DNA of 64,000 nt, taken from positions 2,480,001 to 2,544,000 of the forward strand of contig NZ_CP139781.1 of assembly GCF_019679435.2 (NCBI RefSeq), given 5' to 3'. The position numbers and the translations under genes are program-made. Under the pieces are notes generated by a model. It worked only from the letters and a program-made list of their open reading frames with translations. It had not been told where the DNA came from and did no database searches. Below are positions 56,001 through 64,000 of the stretch, piece by piece. This stretch comes from Actomonas aquatica. GTDB lineage: Bacteria; Verrucomicrobiota; Verrucomicrobiia; Opitutales; Opitutaceae. Numbering within the stretch: position 1 is the stretch's first letter; the number at the start of each line of letters is the position of its first letter.

Positions 56001-56052
56001 ATTCTCAGCGTCGACGCTTCCTACCCCTCTTTACACCCAGCAAAGAAAACCG

Positions 56053-56082
56053 AAGGCGCTCCGGCAACGGAGCGCCTTTTTG
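56053..56082 (+). terminator. Intrinsic terminator after PII copy 2
   Basis: AAGGCGCTCC pairs with GGAGCGCCTT around GGCAAC-like loop bases, followed by Ts. Core GCGCTCC...GGAGCGC. Confidence 0.85.
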
Positions 56083-56091
56083 GTTGGGTTA

Positions 56092-56136
56092 TAGCCAGGG
56101 TCATTGACCCCGGACCGGGCTCAACGAGCCCAGCTA
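56092..56136. repeat. REP-like two-hairpin palindrome
   Basis: Begins TAGCCAGGG and ends CCAGCTA-like sequence, with hairpins GGGTCATTGACCC and GGGCTCAACGAGCCC. Same family as 6254-6302. Confidence 0.65.
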
Positions 56137-56174
56137 CAGCTGGCGGACCAAGGTGACGCCGCTTTGCCTGACTT

Positions 56175-57128
56175 CTAGTCGGTCAACCTACGCCGCTGAA
56201 GGCGTTGGCGGTAGACCAATCCCAGGCAACCAAGGCCCAAAACAAGGGCAGTGTGGGCAGGCTCGGGCACGGGCGTCAGTGCCGCGGCATTTATGGAGAA
56301 ACCCAAATCCTCCAGGATGCCCACTTCCAGCGCACTTAAGTTTCGTGGCCCCGCTCCATAGCCGGTCATCGGGGTCATGAGCAGTTCCCCAAAGACGGTC
56401 TCATCCAGGTGGCCCATATCCGCCGACAGCAGCACCGGCCCTCCGTAGGCGTTCACCGCATTCGGGCCCTCAAAATAGAACTCACCGGAAACCAAATCCA
56501 TGTCCGCATAGGTGCCATCGGCATGGATTACGAAGTCGCTGCCGTTGGTGATGAACGACGTGAACAGCGGAAAGCTATCCGCGCTGCCCGGAGTGGCGTC
56601 CAAATCGATGGCGGAGGCGAAGCCCAGGATATGCAGCGCCTCATGCATCACCGTCGTTTTGAAATCGAAACGGGAGGCCCCCACGTCGTCGTCGAAATCC
56701 CAAGGTTGGTTGGGATTTATTCGAAGCATCCCGTCAAAAGAGGCGACACGAGGATCGACGCCAGTGAAGACGTGTTCCGCCGCACGGACATTATGGAATC
56801 CGTCCTGCGGCGGGAAGTAGCACGTCCCCACCGCCAAAACCCCCGCCTCAAACTCAGCGGGCTCCGCATAAATGTCCAAGGTCGCGGTATGATTAAACCA
56901 AGTTCCGACCGTGGAGAACGCATCCTCGATCGAGGACATGATGGGTGCATACATCGGATCGGCCAAAACGTAGTCCGGATAGCAGACATTAAAACTAACC
57001 ACCCCTCGCCCGGTGGGACACGTCAACGCGAACAGCGGCAGGAGGAGCCACCGGAGAGCGTCCGCAAGCCGGGAGAGCGATTGGACGCGATCTTTCCGCG
57101 AGTAGATCCCATAAGACAGATGCGACAT
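56175..57128 (-). CDS. Secreted PEP-CTERM zinc metalloprotease
   Basis: 317-residue exported protein. The N-terminus has a hydrophobic signal (LRWLLLPLFALTC). A zinc-protease motif HEALHILGF (an HEXXHXXG pattern) is seen in the middle, followed by a region ending in LLMTPMTGYG (Met-turn-like), as in metzincins. The C-terminus is a PEP-CTERM signal: VPEPAHTALVLGLGCLGLVY then RQRLQRRR. Substrates unknown; it is one of three PEP-CTERM proteins in the window. Confidence 0.83.
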   Translation of the reverse strand: MSHLSYGIYSRKDRVQSLSRLADALRWLLLPLFALTCPTGRGVVSFNVCYPDYVLADPMYAPIMSSIEDAFSTVGTWFNHTATLDIYAEPAEFEAGVLAVGTCYFPPQDGFHNVRAAEHVFTGVDPRVASFDGMLRINPNQPWDFDDDVGASRFDFKTTVMHEALHILGFASAIDLDATPGSADSFPLFTSFITNGSDFVIHADGTYADMDLVSGEFYFEGPNAVNAYGGPVLLSADMGHLDETVFGELLMTPMTGYGAGPRNLSALEVGILEDLGFSINAAALTPVPEPAHTALVLGLGCLGLVYRQRLQRRRLTD

Positions 57129-57371
57129 ACAGGCATATCCAAATTAGTGCTGTTCATACCCGCAAATCTGGAGTCGCCCCTAGCCCGAAGAAGGGACGCG
57201 TTGTCGCGAAAGTTCCGCCGAAAGGGGTCACACTTCGGCACATGTAGGGGACCGACGCGCTACGCCCCCTGAAGAACTCCCTACGAAAAAGGCGCTCCAT
57301 TGCGGGAGCGCCTTTTCGGAATTGAAGCCGGTCACCGGGCTCAACGAGCCCGGCTACTACAGCGAGAAGTT
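57129..57371. terminator. Intergenic region with a bidirectional terminator and REP-like repeat
   Basis: Arms AAAAAGGCGCTCC and GGGAGCGCCTTTT (57287-57317) form a strong hairpin with T runs on both strands, ending the minus-strand sdh operon. 57326-57356 is a shorter copy of the palindrome with GGGCTCAACGAGCCC. No further gene is seen. Confidence 0.8.
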
Positions 57372-58169
57372 TTACACCGAGCTCTTGGGGGTGAGCGACT
57401 GGCGGAAACTGGCCGCGAGGTAATCGCGGTTCATACGGGCGATGAAGTCCGGGCTGATCATCTTCGGGCAGGCGGCGGAGCACTCGTATTGGTTGGTGCA
57501 GTTGCCGAAGCCGAGTTCGTCCATCTTGGCCACCATCGCGAGCACGCGTTTGTCGCGCTCGGGTTGGCCCTGCGGGAGGAGCGAGAACTGCGAGACCTTG
57601 GCGCCCACGAAGAGCATGGCCGAGGCGTTCTTACAGGCCGCCACACAGGCGCCGCAACCGATGCACGCGGCGGCGTCCATGGCGAGGTCGGCGTTTTCCT
57701 TCGGGATCGGCGTGGCGTTGGCGTCACAGGCGGCGCCGGTGCGCACGCTGATGAAGCCGCCAGCCTGCTGGATGGCGTCGAAGGCGGCACGGTCGGTGAT
57801 GAGGTCCTTCTGCACCGGGAAGGGTTTGGCGCGGTAGGGTTCAACGACGATGACGTCGCCGTCCTTGAAGCTGCGCACGTAGGTCTGGCAGGAGGCGATG
57901 CCTTCGTGCGGACCGTGCGGCTTGCCGTCGATGACGAGCGAACAGGTGCCGCAGATGCCCTCGCGGCAATCATGAGCGAAGGCGATGGGCTCCTCCCCCT
58001 TGCGCTCGAGGTCGTCGTTCACGACGTCGAGCATTTCGAGGAAGGACATGTTCGGGTTGAGGTCGGTCGCCTTGTAATCGACGAACTTGCCCTCGGAGTT
58101 GGGCCCGGATTGCCGCCACACGCGGAGGGTGACGGAGATATTCTGGGTGGAAGATTTATCGGCTACCAT
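57372..58169 (-). CDS. sdhB: Succinate dehydrogenase iron-sulfur subunit
   Basis: 265-residue electron-transfer subunit. [2Fe-2S] ligands are in [15 protein letters not shown] with a later Cys, and the [4Fe-4S]/[3Fe-4S] ligands in [15 protein letters not shown] and [13 protein letters not shown]. It passes electrons from SdhA to the membrane b subunit. Gene order is sdhC-sdhA-sdhB, 31 bases after sdhA. Confidence 0.95.
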   Translation of the reverse strand: MVADKSSTQNISVTLRVWRQSGPNSEGKFVDYKATDLNPNMSFLEMLDVVNDDLERKGEEPIAFAHDCREGICGTCSLVIDGKPHGPHEGIASCQTYVRSFKDGDVIVVEPYRAKPFPVQKDLITDRAAFDAIQQAGGFISVRTGAACDANATPIPKENADLAMDAAACIGCGACVAACKNASAMLFVGAKVSQFSLLPQGQPERDKRVLAMVAKMDELGFGNCTNQYECSAACPKMISPDFIARMNRDYLAASFRQSLTPKSSV

Positions 58170-58200
58170 GGTGGTATTTCGAATTGGAGGGTTCCGTTGA

Positions 58201-60123
<1,923 letters not shown>

Positions 60124-60135
60124 GTCGGGAAGAGC

Positions 60136-60960
60136 TTAGTGGGTTGAGGGAGCAGCGGTGGCGGCGGCGTCCTCGAGAGAGGCGCCCTCGACCAGGACTT
60201 GGTGCGCGAGGGTGTCTTCGGCGGGCTTGGCGATGCCGGCCAGAATCGTGCCGGGGATCAGCAGGTTGCCGAGGAAGTAGACGATGCAGTAGATCGCCAC
60301 GATGCGGCGCAGACAGCCGTTCCAAGAGTTGTTGCGGAGGCCGAAGGTCTGGAAGACCGAATCGATGCCATGCCACATGTGCATCGCGAGCAGACCGACC
60401 GCGACGATGTAGAAGAGCGAGACCAGCGGGTTGGCGAACCCGAGGAAGATCATCGAGTAGACGTCGTGCACCACATCGCCGGCATCGGCCAGCGGCATAC
60501 CGAACTCACGCACGTCGTGCTGCATGGTCCAGTGCGGCAGACTCGACTTGAAGGTGTCAGCTCCGGCCAGACCCACCGTGAAGTGGAGGATGTGGTAGAT
60601 GAGGAAGGCCAACACGACCACGCCGGTCATGCGCATGTAGCGAGAGGCGACCGAAGCCCGCAACCAGCGGTGCACGCCGTATTTTTCGGGCCCGCGGGCG
60701 GATTTGCTTTCCAAGGTGAGCGCCACCGCGGCCCAGATGTGGATACCCACACAGGCCAGTAGAAAGAGTCGAACGCCCCATAAGGCAGGTCCGAGGCCCT
60801 GAAGGAAATGCGCATAGCCGTTGATATGGTCGGGCTTCAGAAAGATCTGGAGGTTGCCCACCAAGTGGCCGGTTACAAAACCGACCAAGACCAAACCAGT
60901 TACGGCCATCAGGATTTTACGCCCGATGGAGGACGTGAACAAGTTGCGGAACAGGTTCAT
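60136..60960 (-). CDS. sdhC: Succinate dehydrogenase cytochrome b subunit (single fused chain)
   Basis: 274-residue membrane anchor from ATG 60960, with about five hydrophobic segments and several histidines in helices (GHLVGNLQIF, GIHIWAAVA, YHILHFTVG, MHMWHGIDS), consistent with a B-type, two-heme cytochrome b where C and D subunits are one chain. Typical for Bacillus/Wolinella-type enzymes. The longer frame to 61071 adds no hydrophobic or conserved sequence. It starts the sdhCAB operon. Confidence 0.92.
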   Translation of the reverse strand: MNLFRNLFTSSIGRKILMAVTGLVLVGFVTGHLVGNLQIFLKPDHINGYAHFLQGLGPALWGVRLFLLACVGIHIWAAVALTLESKSARGPEKYGVHRWLRASVASRYMRMTGVVVLAFLIYHILHFTVGLAGADTFKSSLPHWTMQHDVREFGMPLADAGDVVHDVYSMIFLGFANPLVSLFYIVAVGLLAMHMWHGIDSVFQTFGLRNNSWNGCLRRIVAIYCIVYFLGNLLIPGTILAGIAKPAEDTLAHQVLVEGASLEDAAATAAPSTH

Positions 60961-61242
60961 CGAGAGAGAGAAGAGGGTCCATGTGCCGGCCGGGCAGAGA
61001 GCCCGGGCCGTGAGGAGGCGAACCCTGAGGGGCGAAGTGCGGCTTGTAAACGCCTCAACCCCCTGAGGCACGGCCTATTAGGTAACCTGTAAGGCCCAAA
61101 AAGATTAGCAGCGCTAAACTCTAAACAAAATTTGAGGAGCGAATTACTAATATCAAGAAGCCAGAAAATTAGCTGCCAAAAGGTCTCAAGTAAGCCTCCC
61201 CCCGGCCGATCTTGCGAAGAGGGGTGCGGCCGCGCCCCGACC
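60961..61242. promoter_or_regulatory. Divergent AT-rich region between sdhC and a PEP-CTERM gene
   Basis: About 280 bases. From 61080 to 61195 the sequence is clearly AT-richer than its surroundings (TAACCTG, AAAAAGATTAG, AAATTTGAGGAG, AATTACTAATATC), as expected for divergent promoters. No specific -10/-35 pair or operator could be picked with confidence. Confidence 0.4.
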
Positions 61243-62301
61243 ATGAAAGTCGCTTCAACTGTCTCCATCGCATTAGGACTCCTCGCCATCGGCGCCGGAG
61301 TGCACCTGCGTGCGCAGGTTGCGGTCACCTCGATCAACTACGGCGACAGCACCAACTACTGGAACAGCTACCAAGGCGGCATCAGTTTCCGCAATGAGAG
61401 CTACACGGTCGATTCGGTGGGCACGGCCGCCGGCGACTACCAGTTCAATGGCCCGCTCGCGCAGGACGTCTACATCCGCCGCAATCAGTCGTGGTGGACC
61501 GGGCCCAACAACACGACTTTGTTCTACCAGGTCGATTCCTACGATCGCGTCTGGGGCTCAGCTCCCTCCACGGCCAGCGAGGTGTTTACGGATGGCAACC
61601 TCTTCACCGGTCTGCGTGACCCCTTCGCCAATACCGGCAGCTCCAGCTCCAGCCAGAACACCAACATCGAGCGCATCGATTTTTACTTTGGCGACTACGT
61701 GGTGCAGGAGGGCGCGGGCATCGTGCTTTTCGACCTCGAGAACTTCGGCAACCAAGGCGATGCCTTCCGTATCGCCGCCTTCGACGGTTGGGACTCCAGT
61801 GCGGCGGCCCCGGACTCCTTTGCCAACACCGGCCTGCTCATCGGCGCCGATTCCTTCGGTGAAGCCCTGCTCTCCCCCACCGACAACGGCAGCCTCGAGT
61901 TTGCCCGCGCCACCTATGACGACGGCGACGACCTGACCGGTTACGCCAATAATTTCACCCAGCTCGGCTCCGACCTCAACCTCGTCGGCATCCTGATTCG
62001 CTTCACCGATTTGGGCATGCAGGTTGGGGACACCATTCAGGGGTTTTCGTTGATGGCCGCGGATGTGAACGCCGGCTCCGCCAACGATCTGGTTAATTGG
62101 AACAACAGTTCGGTCTACCGCACCGACACCGACCGCAACCTCTACGGCAACGTCGACTTCATGGGCTTCGGGGCGCAGATGGCTAATCCGATCCCGGAAC
62201 CGTCGACCTACGGCGCGGTGCTCATGCTGACACTTCTAGGCGTCTACGGTCGGCGGCGTTGGCTGCTACCCCGCGCCCGAGCGCTCAAGCGAGCGGCTTG
62301 A
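61243..62301 (+). CDS. PEP-CTERM exported protein
   Basis: 352-residue protein with signal peptide (STVSIALGLLAIGAGVHLRA) and C-terminal sorting signal IPEPSTYGAVLMLTLLGVYG then RRRW. The middle is a beta-rich Asn/Thr/Gly domain (YRTDTDRNLYGNVDFMGFG, QGFSLMAADVNAG). No function recognised. ATG 61243 leads into the signal peptide. Its 3' end overlaps the convergent ligase-like gene by 17 bases. Confidence 0.86.
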   Translation: MKVASTVSIALGLLAIGAGVHLRAQVAVTSINYGDSTNYWNSYQGGISFRNESYTVDSVGTAAGDYQFNGPLAQDVYIRRNQSWWTGPNNTTLFYQVDSYDRVWGSAPSTASEVFTDGNLFTGLRDPFANTGSSSSSQNTNIERIDFYFGDYVVQEGAGIVLFDLENFGNQGDAFRIAAFDGWDSSAAAPDSFANTGLLIGADSFGEALLSPTDNGSLEFARATYDDGDDLTGYANNFTQLGSDLNLVGILIRFTDLGMQVGDTIQGFSLMAADVNAGSANDLVNWNNSSVYRTDTDRNLYGNVDFMGFGAQMANPIPEPSTYGAVLMLTLLGVYGRRRWLLPRARALKRAA

Positions 62302-63547
62302 GCAGGGCAAACTTACCACTCGCCGCTGGCGGGATGTGGCGACGGCGAAACGGCACCACGCGAGCGCCATCACCGAGAACTTGGGCGATCGCGGCCGTCA
62401 CGCTATCGGGCGCGGTATGATCCGCCACGTAGTGAAAGTCCCAACGGTCCGCCTTGGCCTGCACCAGCGAGTAGTGCCAGCACTTGAAGTCCTCCGGCAG
62501 GACCTGATCGATATCCGTCGGCGAAACCAGCGAACCATCGGCCCGGAAATGCAGCCCGCCCTCGCGACCGAGCAGACGGTAACCTTGCGGAAAACGCTGC
62601 ACGATATCGCCGGTGTGGTAACGCAGCAGCGGCATGGCTTCGCGGCCTCGAGTGGTGACGATGATCTGAAACACTTCGTCGAGCCCCCGGTAGGGCACCA
62701 ACTCCACGAAGGCGTTGGCGTCGATCACCTGGGAGTTGTCGGCAAAAGCGTCCCCCACGAAAAGATAGCCCGCTTCGGTCGAACCATAGAGGTCGACCTG
62801 CGGCGCAGGGAACACTTCGGCAATGCGGCGACTGTGCTGCAGACTCGCTTTACCATAGGTCAGGATGACGGCCTTGACGCTCGGCACAGTGACGCCGCGC
62901 TTGGAGACCTCACGCGCCAACAACGAAAGGTAGATCGGCTCCCCCTCGATCACGTCCGGTTTCACGGCTTGGAGCTCCACCACGATGCGATCCCATTCCG
63001 CCTCGCGAAACACAAACGGATCGCTGGTGAGGTTCAGGTAGTGCGTGCCGTTTAAATAGCGGTGCGGGAAGGGGTGGTCCTCGTAGGGACACAAGTTGCT
63101 CGAACAGCCCACCGGCGCGAGGATGCACTTGCGGTAGGCTTTACCCACAAACTGGCGCAGAATCGGGGAGGCCTCGTAGGCGCGCGCGGTCTGTTCGTCC
63201 CACCAACCGTCCTCCATGATCACGGTCATGGGTCCGGACGTCGTGCCCGAGGTGCTCTCGTATTCGAAACGCGACTCCTCGAGACCGCGCTCGATTTCGC
63301 TGTAATCGGCGAAGAAGGACTGATGGCCGCGTTCCACGATCTCGCGCTTGGTCAGCCGCGGGATCTCTTCATAGCAACCCCAGCGCAGCGGTTCCTCATG
63401 CAGCGGGAAACGTTGGGCGTAGAGCGGACTGCGCTCGTAAATACGGCGGATCTCACTCTCCAGCGGCGCGGGCACGCGCTCGGCATCATCGGAGGTCGGG
63501 TTGACCCCAAGTTGGGCGGGATCGTTGGCAAACTGGGGAGCGGACAT
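62285..63547 (-). CDS. PaaK/CapK-like adenylate-forming enzyme
   Basis: 420-residue AMP-binding protein related to phenylacetate-CoA ligase and CapK. Seen: the phosphate loop STSGTTSGPM (about residue 97), VDLYGSTEAG (ATP/substrate motif) and RYHTGD (hinge region). The alignment lacks a standard C-terminal lid extension of about 100 residues, so the last step may differ. Substrate unknown. Start ATG 63547 is preferred to the TTG at 63553. Confidence 0.82.
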   Translation of the reverse strand: MSAPQFANDPAQLGVNPTSDDAERVPAPLESEIRRIYERSPLYAQRFPLHEEPLRWGCYEEIPRLTKREIVERGHQSFFADYSEIERGLEESRFEYESTSGTTSGPMTVIMEDGWWDEQTARAYEASPILRQFVGKAYRKCILAPVGCSSNLCPYEDHPFPHRYLNGTHYLNLTSDPFVFREAEWDRIVVELQAVKPDVIEGEPIYLSLLAREVSKRGVTVPSVKAVILTYGKASLQHSRRIAEVFPAPQVDLYGSTEAGYLFVGDAFADNSQVIDANAFVELVPYRGLDEVFQIIVTTRGREAMPLLRYHTGDIVQRFPQGYRLLGREGGLHFRADGSLVSPTDIDQVLPEDFKCWHYSLVQAKADRWDFHYVADHTAPDSVTAAIAQVLGDGARVVPFRRRHIPPAASGKFALLKPLA

Positions 63548-63585
63548 CTTCAAGGTCGGTCAGCTAATGAGCGTCCTGCCCCAAG

Positions 63586-64000
63586 TCAAATTCCAGCCCA
63601 ACCCCGCTTTTTGCCCTGCTCCCGCCACCACGGCTCGAGCAGGAAGAGTCCGTTGAGCATGAGCGCGTGGGTCACTTCCCCTGCCCGCGCCCGCTGCAAC
63701 ACCTCCTGCACCGGCACGAGCGCAATGCTCATTTCCTCATCCGCATCCCACTTGAGGTCCGCCGTGAGTTGCACCTCCGGCACGAGGATGACGTGGGCGC
63801 GATTGCTCTGAATGGCCGGATTCGGGTGCACCGAACCCAGGACTGTCGGTGCGGCTCCGGTGTAGCCTGTTTCCTCCGCCAACTCCCGCACGGCAGCCTG
63901 TGCCGGATCTTCGCCGCGCTCGATCACCCCGCCGGGAAGTTCCAGGGACAAACCCTCCATGCCGAATCGAAACTGCCGCACCATTACCAGTTCGCCCTGC
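63586..64000 (-). CDS. NUDIX hydrolase (5' part beyond the right edge)
   Basis: Partial gene: the frame is open to the edge, and codons upstream of ATG 63984 read QGELV, continuing the usual RQFRFG beta strand, so the start lies outside the window. The NUDIX box is complete: LPGGVIERGEDPAQ followed by RELAEETGY (GX5EX7REUXEEXGU). The type is ADP-ribose pyrophosphatase-like. It follows the ligase-like gene on the same strand. Confidence 0.9.
   Translation of the reverse strand, partial: QGELVMVRQFRFGMEGLSLELPGGVIERGEDPAQAAVRELAEETGYTGAAPTVLGSVHPNPAIQSNRAHVILVPEVQLTADLKWDADEEMSIALVPVQEVLQRARAGEVTHALMLNGLFLLEPWWREQGKKRGWAGI

Overview
The window looks like chromosome of a GC-rich Gram-negative verrucomicrobium, most likely of the Opitutaceae type. 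That placement is inferred. It rests on three proteins with PEP-CTERM sorting signals, a large autotransporter-strand-repeat protein, a secreted NHL-repeat protein with a tandem C-terminal module, a Tat-exported Gfo/Idh/MocA oxidoreductase, TonB-dependent receptors, weak Shine-Dalgarno sites and many short palindromic intergenic repeats. No rRNA, tRNA, prophage, transposase, integrase or CRISPR array was recognised.

Left part (1-24.7 kb): a TonB receptor and a polyol dehydrogenase; a lower-GC single-gene island (3708-5243) encoding a probable SAP-domain/PD-(D/E)XK nuclease between copies of a short repeat; tcdA; a YbdG-type mechanosensitive channel; a secreted glycoside-hydrolase-like protein upstream of nadR-kinase and pnuC; the 1,236-residue PEP-CTERM protein; hslO; a spermidine-synthase-like protein; two small genes with their own signals; an AlkX/YcaQ-type glycosylase; a duplicated palindrome-rich intergenic region; DUF72; recQ; and a suggestive pair of an Lgt-like membrane protein missing Lgt key residues and a radical SAM protein resembling the tetraether-lipid-synthase (Tes/MJ0619) family.

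Middle part (24.7-42.7 kb): a minus-strand cobalamin locus in transcription order btuB-btuF-btuC-btuD-cobO, an inverted-repeat element, then cobQ-cobD-cbiB-(P-loop kinase-like)-cobU-cobT-cobS-cobC. Most junctions overlap by a few bases. It covers uptake, adenosylation, amidation and lower-loop assembly, with no corrin-ring genes visible, so it looks like salvage or remodelling. Divergent from btuB lies a cobalamin-dependent methionine synthase split into two genes, so vitamin supply and use sit side by side.

Right part (42.7-64 kb): a DUF418 membrane protein and a membrane-anchored AraC regulator bracketed by a 37-bp direct repeat, an AbrB/PIN toxin-antitoxin pair, a Gfo/Idh/MocA protein, two paired amidohydrolases (one without its metal ligands), an NHL-repeat protein, a PII/membrane protein/sirtuin/PII cluster, a PEP-CTERM metalloprotease, the sdhCAB operon, a PEP-CTERM protein, a PaaK-like adenylating enzyme and a NUDIX hydrolase cut by the right edge.

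Most worth a second look: the Lgt-like/Tes-like pair, the lone island nuclease, the 37-bp-repeat cassette, the repeats in both interdomain linkers of methionine synthase, and the PII/sirtuin cluster. Family calls are from reading motifs; no search was run.
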